Source: JBJFGR01 sp051892875
GTDB taxonomy: Bacteria > Pseudomonadota > Gammaproteobacteria > Enterobacterales > Succinivibrionaceae
Length of the DNA stretch: 39,551 nucleotides
Assembly (NCBI GenBank): GCA_051892875.1
Contig: JBJFGR010000112.1
Coordinates: 1 to 39,551 of the forward strand
Direction: 5' to 3'
The position numbers and the translations under genes were made by a program. Below the pieces are notes generated by a model, which was not told the DNA's origin, searched no databases, and was given only the letters and a program-made list of their open reading frames with translations. Below are positions 24,319-33,259 of the stretch, in pieces. Within the stretch, counting starts at the first letter, position 1. Each line of letters starts with the position of its first letter.

Positions 24319-26175
24319 CTAGAATAAATTCTGAATAGTTATGCTACCTGTAAAAGTTCTTTCTGAAGCAGGATAACCTTGATAATATTCAAATTTTTTA
24401 TCAAATAAATTATTTACACTTAATCCAAAACGAACCTTATCTTGTAAAACTGTGTATCCAAGGCCTAAATTAACCAAACTATAACTAGGTAAATATGATG
24501 AATATGAATCATACAAGCGTTTTGAATTGTATTGATAATCCACAAAATAATCAGCTTTGGCATAATCACCAATTAAAGATACTTTATACTGTTGCTTAGA
24601 TTTTCCATCAATTGTTTTATCTGTTTTTTTATCTTTTGGATCAATCAACATTGCACTTATTTTTGCAGTTAACCATTTATCAACAGAATATTGCAAAGAT
24701 AGATCAACACCTTTAATACGGACTTCATTAAGGTTTATATATCTGTATGTTAAATATTCAAAACCAATTAAATTATCAAAATCTTGATAAAAAGCATTAA
24801 CATTATATGTAAAAGTATCCCATGATCCACTTACACTTATTTCATAATTTTGGGATTTTTCAGGTTCTAATTTATCGTTACCACAATTTGGATAATAAAG
24901 TTCTGATAAAGTAGGTGCTCTAAAAGCACTACCAGTACGGAATACAACTTTTGCTAAACTATGAGGTTTAATACCTGCACCTACAGAATAAGTCCAATTA
25001 TCGTCATATATAGAATTATCATCTACTCTACCAGACAATTCCCCTACAAATAAATTACTATCAGCATTTATAAAAATAAACGCAGCTTTATTTACTATTG
25101 ATATATCACTTGAATTGAATTTTATACCATAAGCACTAGAATCATCTGTTAAAACATTATCCACATATTCAACCCCAAATCCTGCTAATAAAGAATCTTT
25201 TATAAACTCATATTCATTTACAAAATGACCATTTACTGTATTAAGTTTAAACTGTGAAGAAGTATATGGATCTAACTTTGATGTCCCTTTTATATAATTA
25301 TAGTCATTTGAATTCTCATAAAAAACACCAAATTCATATGAATATACATCATTTTTAAAGTTAGAACCTACTGAAAATCTATTACTTTCAGTTGTATTAC
25401 GATCAGTTTCTGATACTCCCCAAGAATTATCGTAATCACCATCCATAAAACTATAAGTATAACTACCCCATAATTCTAGGTTATTATCAAAAACATGACT
25501 ACCTAATATTTCTATATTCTTACTTTTATAACCATGTTTATTTGCGTCATTTAATCCTACTACAGGATGTACATTATATCCATCACTACTATTTACCCCA
25601 CCTGTTATCTTAACTAAAGAACTTTCTCCAATTGTTATAACATTTTGCATTGAAAAATCATGGGTAGCATACGTACCATAAGAATAGATAGCTTTTTGTT
25701 TCTGCTTATATTCAGGTTTAGTAATAATATTTATAACACCGCTTATTGCATTAGCTCCATAAGTCGTTGCTTTATAACCTCTCAAATATTCAATTCTTTC
25801 TACAATATTGCTAGGAATACGGTTTAAATTTATAGAATCAATACCAGATGAATTTAGAGGATTACCATCCAAAAGTATTAAAACCTGATTGGCTTTACCG
25901 CCTCTTATAGATAAACTTGATGCCTGACCTCGACTACCATAAATTGAAATTTGCACACTAGGAAGCATTTCAACTGCTTCTAAAACGGTTTTAGCCCCCT
26001 TTTGAGAAATTTCTTCCGAACTTACAACATCTATATTAACTAAAGAAGATGATTTTGTTTGAGGTAGACGCTTTGCACTTACAACTAAATCATCACTAAT
26101 AATTGCATCATTCTGAGCAAAAAGAACTGATGGCACAAATAAACTTAGCCACAATAATTTATTTTGAATTGTCAT
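24319..26175 (-). CDS. btuB: TonB-dependent vitamin B12 receptor BtuB
   Basis: A 618-residue outer-membrane TonB-dependent receptor. After a signal peptide (about 1-20, ending in LFAQ) a TonB box DDLVVSAKR matches the DTLVVTANR type of BtuB. The plug domain follows with GSRGQASSLSIRGG and LLDGNPLNSSG, then a beta-barrel ending in an aromatic residue (Phe), as needed for outer-membrane insertion. Length equals that of E. coli BtuB (614). The decisive point is the cobalamin riboswitch upstream, which fixes the substrate as corrinoids. No btuFCD genes are in the window. The terminator at 24264-24292 ends the unit. Confidence 0.93.
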   Translation of the reverse strand: MTIQNKLLWLSLFVPSVLFAQNDAIISDDLVVSAKRLPQTKSSSLVNIDVVSSEEISQKGAKTVLEAVEMLPSVQISIYGSRGQASSLSIRGGKANQVLILLDGNPLNSSGIDSINLNRIPSNIVERIEYLRGYKATTYGANAISGVINIITKPEYKQKQKAIYSYGTYATHDFSMQNVITIGESSLVKITGGVNSSDGYNVHPVVGLNDANKHGYKSKNIEILGSHVFDNNLELWGSYTYSFMDGDYDNSWGVSETDRNTTESNRFSVGSNFKNDVYSYEFGVFYENSNDYNYIKGTSKLDPYTSSQFKLNTVNGHFVNEYEFIKDSLLAGFGVEYVDNVLTDDSSAYGIKFNSSDISIVNKAAFIFINADSNLFVGELSGRVDDNSIYDDNWTYSVGAGIKPHSLAKVVFRTGSAFRAPTLSELYYPNCGNDKLEPEKSQNYEISVSGSWDTFTYNVNAFYQDFDNLIGFEYLTYRYINLNEVRIKGVDLSLQYSVDKWLTAKISAMLIDPKDKKTDKTIDGKSKQQYKVSLIGDYAKADYFVDYQYNSKRLYDSYSSYLPSYSLVNLGLGYTVLQDKVRFGLSVNNLFDKKFEYYQGYPASERTFTGSITIQNLF

Positions 26176-26215
26176 TGTTTAATATCCATAACGCGTAGAT
26201 AACAATAATGCTTTA

Positions 26216-26345
26216 TGGCAAGTATTCGGACTCAAGCCTATAGAAATTAATAACTTCCCAGAAATTTCCAGTGTTCTACATTAATTTCAGTCTTTTACCG
26301 CTGCGCGACAGTTCCTGGTTTACACAGGATTCCTTATTAAGTTTT
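26216..26345 (-). promoter_or_regulatory. Cobalamin riboswitch of btuB
   Basis: The minus strand shows the main conserved blocks of the cobalamin family: AAGGAATCC...AACCAGGAACTGTCGCGCAGCGGTAA, then CACTGG, a TGGGAAG segment, and GAGTCCGAATACTTGCC close to the start codon. The RNA is expected to bind a cobalamin such as adenosylcobalamin and shut off btuB when B12 is plentiful. The 3' end lies about 40 bp before the ATG, leaving room for an element that hides the ribosome site; no terminator hairpin is obvious, so control is probably at translation. Confidence 0.9.
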
Positions 26346-26401
26346 GCACACCATAAAACTACATAAAAAAATGTTCACAAATCACATTTTTTAGTGTTTG
26401 A

Positions 26402-26430
26402 ATCTTATCAAATTTTGTTCATAAACTCAA
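26402..26430 (-). promoter_or_regulatory. Promoter of the btuB riboswitch transcript
   Basis: On the minus strand TTGAGT (26425-26430) and TAAGAT (26402-26407) are 17 bp apart, placing a transcript start about 50 bp before the riboswitch core. Confidence 0.5.
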
Positions 26431-26771
26431 GTTTTCAACAATAAAAGTTATTTAATAACCTTTAAAAATAAACGCATAGAAGATTTATTTATATCTAATT
26501 CTAAGAATATGTAAGTTACCTATACACTACTGAAATTTATTTTTTATTTAGTAGAAAAATACCTTATTCTTATATAAAACTTAAAAAAGTTAAATGGTAT
26601 ATGCTCTAAATATTTGTATGGGCATAAAATCATTTGTAATATATGTGAAAGATCTCACCTATCTAAAATAATGAAATATAGATCAAATAATAAAACTGTA
26701 AAAAAATGATTTTTTTTGATAAAATCAATCACCGATAAAACCAAATATCTATTATAATAAATGGAAAGAAA
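26431..26771. other. Intergenic region before minC
   Basis: AT-rich stretch without an open frame or hairpin terminator that I can support. It must hold the minC promoter, but the only strong TATAAT (26753-26758) is too close to the minC ribosome site to be useful and has no matching -35; TTGTAT-17-TAATAT around 26617-26645 is a weaker candidate. Confidence 0.5.
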
Positions 26772-27521
26772 ATGACTGAAGCAACATTTAAAGTTGAAAA
26801 CTACGTTATACATACTTTATATCTAAGTGATGTAAAAAAAGAAGCACTTATAAAAGTATTAAATGAAAAATCAGTAAATGAAAATATAACTTCATGGATA
26901 AAAATTCAACCACTTGTTATCGATATAAACAATGCCGATAACAAAGCTGAGATCGATTATAATGAATTAGTAAAAACTGCTGCTGATTTAGGATTTAATA
27001 TAATAGGGATTACACCTGTTAATGATGGTGCCCTACATACAAAACTTCTTCAAAGCAAAGTACCTGTATTACAATATAAAAAACTAAGTAATAAAGATAC
27101 TACTTCAACTGAATGTAAATTATCTGACAATGTTACTGAGTCTGACAATACTGCCCCATCACAGCAGGACATTATTAAAAATTTAGACCCATCCGCTACA
27201 TTAATTCATGTAGGTAATGTTCGCAGTGGAAGTCAACTTTACGCTCGTAACAAATCATTAGTTGTAATAGGCAATGTTGGCGATGGTGCTGAGTTATGTG
27301 CAGACGATTGTGTATTTGTATTTGGAACATTAAAAGGTAGAGTGTTGGCTGGTGGGCAAAACAATAAAAACAGTATTATTTACTGTAACAATTTCGAGCC
27401 TCAATTAATTTCAATTGCTGGTGTTTATCAAACAATTGATGATATCAACGAAAAATTTGTTGGGCATAAAGTTCTAACTAAATTAAATGGAACATCTTTT
27501 GATTTTAAACTTCAAGATTAA
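26772..27521 (+). CDS. minC: Septum-site inhibitor MinC
   Basis: A 249-residue MinC, which stops FtsZ assembly away from mid-cell. The N-terminal FtsZ-binding domain (about 1-105) is followed by an acidic, Asn/Ser/Thr-rich linker (about 110-145) and the C-terminal beta-helix domain with HVGNVRSGSQLYA and VVIGNVGDGAELCADD. The conserved RSGQ(Q)IYA motif used for MinD contact reads RSGSQLYA here. The ribosome site GGAAAG is just before the ATG. It is the first gene of minCDE; minD starts 25 bp after its stop. Confidence 0.95.
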   Translation: MTEATFKVENYVIHTLYLSDVKKEALIKVLNEKSVNENITSWIKIQPLVIDINNADNKAEIDYNELVKTAADLGFNIIGITPVNDGALHTKLLQSKVPVLQYKKLSNKDTTSTECKLSDNVTESDNTAPSQQDIIKNLDPSATLIHVGNVRSGSQLYARNKSLVVIGNVGDGAELCADDCVFVFGTLKGRVLAGGQNNKNSIIYCNNFEPQLISIAGVYQTIDDINEKFVGHKVLTKLNGTSFDFKLQD

Positions 27522-27546
27522 TTTTTTATAAGGAATTTTGCATTAA

Positions 27547-28497
27547 ATGGCACTAGAACAAGATAATGACCAAGAACAAGTTGTTGAAAAAACAACAACC
27601 GCAGAGACTGTGGTAGAAAGTAGCAAAAAGGGTAAATCAAAACAAAAAAAGAGTAGTCCTAACTATTCTCAAGGATTTAAAAAAGCTAAAGTAATAGTTG
27701 TAACATCAGGTAAAGGTGGCGTTGGAAAAACTACATCAAGTGCTGCAATAAGCTCAGGTTTAGCAATAAAAGGTTTTAAAACAGTTGTTATTGATTTTGA
27801 CGTTGGTTTAAGAAATTTAGACCTAATTATGGGTTGTGAAAGACGTGTTGTTTATGACTTTGTTAATGTTATAAAGAAAGAAGCAACCTTAAACCAAGCT
27901 TTAATTAAAGATAAAAACAATGCAAATCTTTTTGTTCTTCCTGCTTCTCAAACAAGGGATAAAGACGCTTTAACAAAAGAAGGTGTATATAACGTTCTTA
28001 AAGAATTGGACGACCGTGGCTTTGATTATATAATCTGTGATTCTCCAGCAGGTATTGAAACTGGAGCTTTAATGGCTCTTTACTTCGCAGATATTGCTGT
28101 GGTAACTACAAACCCTGAAGTTTCATCTGTTCGTGATTCAGATCGTATTATTGGTATTCTTGATTCAAAAAGCAGAAGAGCTGAATACAATTTAGATCCA
28201 ATCAAACCATGGCTTCTATTAACAAGATATAGTCCAGCTCGTGTTGAAAATGATGCTATGCTAAGCAAGGATGATGTTATTGATTTGTTAAACATAGAAT
28301 TAATAGGTGTAATTCCAGAATCAGAAGATGTTTTAAAAGCGTCTAACCTTGGTAAACCTGTTATCTATGATGAAGAATCTAATGCAGGCCAAGCTTATAT
28401 GGATACTGTAAGACGTATTCTTGGCGAAGAAGTACCTTTCCGCTTCCTAGATGTTGAAAAGAAAGGTTGGTTCCAACGTTTATTCGGGAAGAAATAA
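27547..28497 (+). CDS. minD: Septum-site ATPase MinD with N-terminal extension
   Basis: A 316-residue MinD, about 45 residues longer than the usual 270. The deviant Walker A KGGVGKTT lies at 56-63, whereas in E. coli it is at residues 10-17. The extra N-terminus is first acidic/Thr-rich, then Lys/Ser-rich (SSKKGKSKQKKSS). The ATG with an AAGGA site 10 bp upstream supports this start, and no alternative start with a ribosome site exists nearer the core. The C-terminal amphipathic membrane-targeting helix (KGWFQRLFGKK) is present. MinD binds the inner membrane with ATP, recruits MinC, and is released by MinE; minE follows directly. How the tail affects oscillation cannot be told. Confidence 0.95.
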   Translation: MALEQDNDQEQVVEKTTTAETVVESSKKGKSKQKKSSPNYSQGFKKAKVIVVTSGKGGVGKTTSSAAISSGLAIKGFKTVVIDFDVGLRNLDLIMGCERRVVYDFVNVIKKEATLNQALIKDKNNANLFVLPASQTRDKDALTKEGVYNVLKELDDRGFDYIICDSPAGIETGALMALYFADIAVVTTNPEVSSVRDSDRIIGILDSKSRRAEYNLDPIKPWLLLTRYSPARVENDAMLSKDDVIDLLNIELIGVIPESEDVLKASNLGKPVIYDEESNAGQAYMDTVRRILGEEVPFRFLDVEKKGWFQRLFGKK

Positions 28498-28499
28498 TC

Positions 28500-28859
28500 A
28501 TGTCTTGGTTAAGTGATTTAATTTTTAAGAAAAAAGAAGAGGCTCCTGCACGCAAAAACGCAAAAAGTCGCTTACAATTAGTTCTTATTCACGACCGTGA
28601 AAGTCGTGAAGGTCCAGACTTTTTACCTCAACTAAAATTAGATATTATTGCAGCTATCAAAAAATACATACCTATTAGTGATGACCAAGTACAAGTTGCT
28701 GTATCTCAAAAAGATGATACTTCAATGATGGAAGTTTCAGTATCACTAGATCCTAAATACGATGATACAGTACCAGAATATAAGAATAAGTATGATTCTG
28801 AAGATGCTATAAATAATATTAAAAAGTATGACAATACTGATGATAAAGAAGAAGAATAA
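28500..28859 (+). CDS. minE: Topological factor MinE with C-terminal acidic extension
   Basis: A 119-residue MinE (usual length about 88). The start at 28500 (MSWLSDLIF) is chosen over the in-frame ATG at 28467, which lies inside minD; GGGAAG at 28486 is the ribosome site. The membrane-binding and MinD-stimulating part (RLQLVLIHDR) and the dimer domain (FLPQLKLDIIAAIKKYI, MMEVSVSL) are well conserved. The last 30 or so residues are an added acidic tail ending in DDKEEE. It begins 2 bp after the minD stop, and a terminator follows. Confidence 0.95.
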   Translation: MSWLSDLIFKKKEEAPARKNAKSRLQLVLIHDRESREGPDFLPQLKLDIIAAIKKYIPISDDQVQVAVSQKDDTSMMEVSVSLDPKYDDTVPEYKNKYDSEDAINNIKKYDNTDDKEEE

Positions 28860-28905
28860 TCAAAATTTCTAGTTATCAGCATTTTTACTATTGTTGACAT
28901 TCGAG

Positions 28906-28931
28906 GCACTCTCTTTTGAGAGTGCTTTTTT
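28906..28931 (+). terminator. Terminator after minCDE
   Basis: GCACTCTC-TTTT-GAGAGTGC is a perfect 8-bp stem followed by six T's. Confidence 0.95.
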
Positions 28932-29036
28932 ATAGTTATTCAGTGAATTTTTGGAATATAAATATTTAAATATAGTCAAAAATAATCTAAAATTTAAGTT
29001 CTAATACCAAAAACAGGTTACTTTAAGAAAGATACT

Positions 29037-29570
29037 TTATACATATAATCCTAATAAATAAGCTTCTTCTATGGCTTTATTATTAGCTATAGCTCCTTTT
29101 TTCCAAACATCACCTACCTTTAATTTTACCTTTATATTAGCATTATCCAAACAATCAGTAAAACCTTGCAAAGCATTCATAACTCTATCTATAGTTTCAG
29201 CCTTATCCGCTGCGACTGCAAAAAAATAAAAATCTTTATCCTTTATTTCAGTATAACGAGCAACACAACGATCTATAAAATTTTTCATCAAACCTGACAT
29301 ACTATAAAAATAAGTAGGCGTTGCTAATACTATAACATCCGCATCTATTATCTTTTGTAACAATTCCTGCATATCATCATTAAATACACATTTATGATGA
29401 ATTGAACAAGATTCACATCCATTACAAAAGTGAATTTGCTTATCTGATAAATAAACTTTTTCAACATGGTGATTTTTTTCAATAGCACCTTTTATAAAAC
29501 TATCACAAAGCAAATCACTATTACCATGTTTGCGAGCACTTCCTTCTATTATTAAAATATTTTTACTCAT
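29037..29570 (-). CDS. Flavodoxin-fold NAD(P)H/FMN reductase family protein
   Basis: A 177-residue flavodoxin-like protein. The start at 29570 (MSKNILIIEGSARKHGNS) is preferred over an in-frame ATG ten codons upstream because AAGG stands before it and the fold begins directly. FMN-phosphate loop GSARKHGNSD, the Cys cluster CNGCESCSIHHKC and PTYFYSMSGLMKNFIDR fit the iron-sulfur-flavoprotein-like / NADPH-dependent FMN reductase family. Such enzymes reduce flavins, quinones or nitro-compounds. The cysteines may bind a cluster or simply be redox-active. It follows a secreted protein gene by 17 bp, which suggests a shared transcript. Confidence 0.85.
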   Translation of the reverse strand: MSKNILIIEGSARKHGNSDLLCDSFIKGAIEKNHHVEKVYLSDKQIHFCNGCESCSIHHKCVFNDDMQELLQKIIDADVIVLATPTYFYSMSGLMKNFIDRCVARYTEIKDKDFYFFAVAADKAETIDRVMNALQGFTDCLDNANIKVKLKVGDVWKKGAIANNKAIEEAYLLGLYV

Positions 29571-29587
29571 AAGAAACCTTTTTTTAT

Positions 29588-30130
29588 TTAACCTTCGCAA
29601 CTTTTTTTTGCTATATCAAAACTATCTGCAAATCCTGATAATGGGATATTAAAACTATATATTCTTCTATTTTGATAAAATGTTGCATATATTCTTTTAT
29701 TATTTTCATTTTTCATCTTAGAAAATAAATCATCCATACTTAATGATTGTTTTCCTGACATATTTGGTAATAAAACAACATCGCCATGATTAACAATACC
29801 TGCTAATTTAATTCTATCACTTTTTTTGGTATGTTTTTTAAATGAAAATTCAATATAAGCTGGTGTCTTAGGATTTATTATATCTGTAGATAAAGAAGGT
29901 AGTTGTAATATTATTGCAGGTTCTGGATGAGAAAATTTACAACCAATTCTCATAATTAATTTATTAACAAAATCCTGCTTTATAAATACAGCTTCTAAAA
30001 TATTTAGATCATTTGATAATACTTCTGTTTTTGTAGCCACATTGTGCCACCCTTCAATAGTTGCATTTGCAGTGTTTGAAAATAAATTAAATAGTATAAA
30101 AAAAGTGACACTAACAAAAATATTCTTCAT
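29588..30130 (-). CDS. Secreted protein of unknown function
   Basis: A 180-residue protein with a clear signal peptide (about 1-23, ending in TANA). The mature part is predicted to be beta-rich, with two cysteines (IGCKF and the C-terminal KKSCEG) that may form a disulfide, and the ending FNIPLSGFADSFDIAKKSC is of a type common in small periplasmic proteins of proteobacteria. I do not recognise the family. No Shine-Dalgarno is visible before the ATG. A palindrome lies 20 bp upstream. It is followed by the flavoprotein gene. Confidence 0.7.
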   Translation of the reverse strand: MKNIFVSVTFFILFNLFSNTANATIEGWHNVATKTEVLSNDLNILEAVFIKQDFVNKLIMRIGCKFSHPEPAIILQLPSLSTDIINPKTPAYIEFSFKKHTKKSDRIKLAGIVNHGDVVLLPNMSGKQSLSMDDLFSKMKNENNKRIYATFYQNRRIYSFNIPLSGFADSFDIAKKSCEG

Positions 30131-30150
30131 AAAATCTACTTAAATAAATC

Positions 30151-30167
30151 AACTACCTTTGGTAGTT
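30151..30167. promoter_or_regulatory. Perfect palindrome upstream of the secreted-protein gene
   Basis: AACTACC-TTT-GGTAGTT is a perfect 7-bp inverted repeat, 20-37 bp before the start codon, a usual place for a repressor operator. It could also be a leader hairpin. The regulator is unknown. Confidence 0.5.
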
Positions 30168-30391
30168 ATATTTTACATAACTTTACTTAAGAATGATGTG
30201 AATACACCATATTTTTTTTTAATATAACGAAAATAGTTACAAAAAATTTTCAAAGTATATTTTTTTAATTACTTTTTATTAACAAATTATGTAAAAATTC
30301 ATGAAATTTTTAATTATAGGTTATATAATCTAGCACAAAATTCAAAATTATAGTAAAAATTATACCTTATATATACTTAAAACAATTAACT

Positions 30392-31756
30392 ATGAACGAT
30401 TTAACAACATTACCTAAACATCAACTTTTTCATATATCTTGGCCAATTTTTGTTGACTTGCTACTTCATTTTATAACCGTATCGTTAAACATATTAATGG
30501 TTGGTAGAATTTCTAATGAAGCTGTGGCTTCGTTAGCTGTTGGTTCTCAAGTATTTCAATTATGTGCTATCATATTTAACTTTGTTGGTATAGGCAGTTG
30601 TGTTGCTATTGCTCAAATCATCGGTGCTAAACAAAATCAACTTATTAGAGATTTTATCCACAATTCCATTGGATTTAATATTGTTATCGGAATCATAACT
30701 ACTCTTGTAGTTACATGCGGAGCTGATCTTATTTTAACAGCAATGCAAATTAAACCAGAAATTTTTGATAGCTCAAAATTATATCTTTTATTACTAGCAA
30801 CTTGTATTATTCCTGAAGCTATTACTATGTGTTGTGCTAGTGTTTTGAGAGCTTATGGTTTAACAAAACAAGCGATGTATGTTACTTTATTTGCAAATAT
30901 AATCACTATCACTATAAACTTTTTACTCCTTTTTGGATACTTTGGTATTCCAAAATTAGGCATTCTAGGAGCTGGTATAGGCATGTCTCTAGGTCGCATA
31001 TGTGCTATGATTCTTATCTTATATCTAGTTCAAAAATATACCAATAACAAATTAGTTTTTACTGAATTTTTTGTATGGAGTAAAAAAATACTAGCTAGAA
31101 TTCTACGAGTAGGTCTTCCTGGTGCTGGTGAAAATCTAGCTTGGCATCTTCAATTTATGGTATGTACATCTTATATAGCCTCTATGAGTGTTATAGCATT
31201 AGCAACACATACATACTACATGCAGATCTGTTTATATGTAATGTTAACAGCAATATCTATTGCAACTGGTACTGAAATTATGGTTGCTAGATATATTGGT
31301 GCAAAAGATCTAAAAAAAGCGTATTACCAAGTTTTTGCTAGTGTAAAAATAGGTTTTGGGGCATCATTATTAATAAGCATCTTATTAGCATTATGGATTG
31401 GTGATCCTTTAATGCTTACAATTACCAAAGATCCTGAAATAGTTAAATTAGCACATAATTTATTTATATTATCTATAATTATGGAACCAGGAAGAATTCT
31501 AAATATCATTATTATCAACTCTCTCAGAGCTTCAGGTGATGCAAGATTCCCAATGATTATGGCTATTGCCTCTATGTGGATGATTTCAGTACCTTTAGCT
31601 TGGTTTTTAGGAATTCACTTAAAATTAGGTATATTAGGTGTTTGGATAGCATTTTGTTTAGATGAATGGACTAGAGGTATATCAATGACTATCCGTTGGT
31701 ATACAAAAGCTTGGGTTAAAAAGGCTGTAGTATTAATCAAAACAACCTCTCATTAA
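30392..31756 (+). CDS. MATE-family multidrug/cation antiporter
   Basis: A 454-residue inner-membrane transporter with 12 predicted helices in two similar halves, as in MATE proteins. The opening HISWPIFVDLLLHFITVSLNILMVGRISNEAVASLAVG, split over helix 1 and 2, is typical of the family (NorM/YeeO side), with the second half starting near RILRVGLPGAGENLAW. MATE proteins expel drugs or metabolites in exchange for Na+ or H+; the substrate here cannot be told. No Shine-Dalgarno is visible before the ATG. It is monocistronic and converges with serA. Confidence 0.9.
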   Translation: MNDLTTLPKHQLFHISWPIFVDLLLHFITVSLNILMVGRISNEAVASLAVGSQVFQLCAIIFNFVGIGSCVAIAQIIGAKQNQLIRDFIHNSIGFNIVIGIITTLVVTCGADLILTAMQIKPEIFDSSKLYLLLLATCIIPEAITMCCASVLRAYGLTKQAMYVTLFANIITITINFLLLFGYFGIPKLGILGAGIGMSLGRICAMILILYLVQKYTNNKLVFTEFFVWSKKILARILRVGLPGAGENLAWHLQFMVCTSYIASMSVIALATHTYYMQICLYVMLTAISIATGTEIMVARYIGAKDLKKAYYQVFASVKIGFGASLLISILLALWIGDPLMLTITKDPEIVKLAHNLFILSIIMEPGRILNIIIINSLRASGDARFPMIMAIASMWMISVPLAWFLGIHLKLGILGVWIAFCLDEWTRGISMTIRWYTKAWVKKAVVLIKTTSH

Positions 31757-31871
31757 TTATTACTACAAATAAAAACACCATTAACATCTCTCAGATACAT
31801 TGATATTTGATTTTATTTTATTTGATTTGATAATTTGTATATCTGAAAGATCTACATTAATAATTAAAACT

Positions 31872-31901
31872 AAAAAAGCCCCTATAAAATATAGGAGCTT
31901 T
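31872..31901 (-). terminator. Terminator after serA
   Basis: On the minus strand AAAGCTCCTATA and TATAGGGGCTTT pair over 12 positions with one mismatch and a 3-nt loop, followed by a T-run. It also lies 3' of the convergent MATE gene. Confidence 0.8.
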
Positions 31902-31963
31902 GGTTAATTATTAACAGTTACTAAAAAATTTTCAATAATAATCTCTGATTTTATTCATTACTA

Positions 31964-33193
31964 TTATAATAAAATTCTAGCCTTTAATGTGCCATCAATC
32001 TGTTTTAATTTCTTTAATACTTCTTCAGCATTTTCAGAATGAACATCCATTACAACATAACCAATTTCTGGAGTAGTTTGTAAATATTGAGCTGCTACAT
32101 TAATATTTTCTTCTGCAAAAATTTTATTAATTTGGTTTATAACACCTGGTACATTTTTATGAACATGTAGTAAACGTGTTACATTACCTTGTACAGGTAA
32201 TGAAACCTCTGGGAAATTCACAGCAGTTAATGTAGAACCATTGTCTGAATATAATGCTAATTTATTAGCTACTTCAATACCAATATTACATTGTGCTTCT
32301 AATGTTGAAGCGCCAATATGAGGTGTTAAAATCACATTATCAAATTTCTGTAATGGTGTTTCAAAAGGATCACCATTCTTAGCAGGTTCAACAGGATATA
32401 CATCAACTGCAGCACCTGAAACATGACCGCTTTCCAACGCTGATGCTAAAGCATCAATATCTACAACACTACCACGAGAAGCATTGATAAAGATTACACC
32501 AGGTTTCATCTTTGCGAAAGCTGCTGCATCAATCATATTCTTAGTAGATTCACTTTCTGGAACATGCATTGTTACAACATCTGCATTAGCAAACAACTCA
32601 TCTATAGTTTCCACTTGATGAGCATTACCTAAGGCAAGTTTTTTTTCTACATCATAAAACTCAACTTTTAAACCTAAAGCTTCAGCAATAATACCAACCT
32701 GTGTGCCAATATGACCATAACCTACAATGCCTAAAGTCTTACCACGAGCCTCGAAACAACCCTTTGCATTCTTATCCCAACCACCACGATGCAATAAAGC
32801 ATTTTTAGCAGGAACAGTACGGAATAACTGAAGATATTCACCTGTTACTAATTCAGCAACTGAACGAGTATTTGAATATGGAGCATTGAAAACAGGTATA
32901 CCTCTATCTCTTGCAGAATCTAAATCTACCTGATTAGTACCAATACAGAAACAACCTACTGCACATAACTTATGAGCTGCTTCAAAAATTTCATCAGTTA
33001 ATTTAGTGCGAGAACGAATACCAATAAAATGAACATCCTTGATTTTTTCAATTAATTCATCACGATCCATTGCTTTTTTTAAATATTCAACATTGGTATA
33101 GCCTGCTTTATTTAAGGTCTCTACTGCACTTGGATCTACTCCTTCAAGTAATAAAACCTTTATCTTATCCTTTTCCAAAGAATAACGTGCCAT
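31964..33193 (-). CDS. serA: D-3-phosphoglycerate dehydrogenase
   Basis: A 409-residue enzyme of the E. coli SerA type, oxidising 3-phosphoglycerate with NAD+ as the first step of serine synthesis. The start MARYSLEKDKIKVLLLEG equals E. coli SerA, so the start at 33193 with AGGA just before it is preferred over an in-frame ATG nine codons upstream. The NAD-binding loop GYGHIGTQ, catalytic Arg in ASRGSVVD, and HIGASTLEAQ with the catalytic His are present. The C-terminal ACT domain (from about residue 335; HVHKNVPGVINQIN) provides serine feedback inhibition in the family. It lies downstream of aroG, separated by a hairpin. Confidence 0.96.
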   Translation of the reverse strand: MARYSLEKDKIKVLLLEGVDPSAVETLNKAGYTNVEYLKKAMDRDELIEKIKDVHFIGIRSRTKLTDEIFEAAHKLCAVGCFCIGTNQVDLDSARDRGIPVFNAPYSNTRSVAELVTGEYLQLFRTVPAKNALLHRGGWDKNAKGCFEARGKTLGIVGYGHIGTQVGIIAEALGLKVEFYDVEKKLALGNAHQVETIDELFANADVVTMHVPESESTKNMIDAAAFAKMKPGVIFINASRGSVVDIDALASALESGHVSGAAVDVYPVEPAKNGDPFETPLQKFDNVILTPHIGASTLEAQCNIGIEVANKLALYSDNGSTLTAVNFPEVSLPVQGNVTRLLHVHKNVPGVINQINKIFAEENINVAAQYLQTTPEIGYVVMDVHSENAEEVLKKLKQIDGTLKARILL

Positions 33194-33218
33194 TCCTAAT
33201 ACTCCTTCATTACAATAC

Positions 33219-33240
33219 AAAAAGGGCTAACGCCCTTTTT
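33219..33240 (-). terminator. Hairpin terminator or attenuator between aroG and serA
   Basis: AAAAAGGGC-TAAC-GCCCTTTTT is a perfect stem, and the minus strand ends it in five T's. It sits 20 bp after aroG and about 25 bp before the serA start, so close that the transcript of aroG either ends here or continues to serA by partial read-through. Confidence 0.85.
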
Positions 33241-33259
33241 CAGAAAATTCTGCAGAAAA

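Noticed and set aside
26753..26758. TATAAT as the minC promoter
   Set aside because: Transcription from it would start at or past the minC ribosome site, and no -35 box is at the right distance.
28467..28499. Earlier MinE start at 28467
   Set aside because: That ATG lies within minD and would add 11 residues unlike any MinE; the ATG at 28500 has its own ribosome site and gives the conserved start.
33194..33220. Earlier SerA start at 33220
   Set aside because: The nine extra residues have no counterpart in SerA and run through the ribosome site of the proper start.
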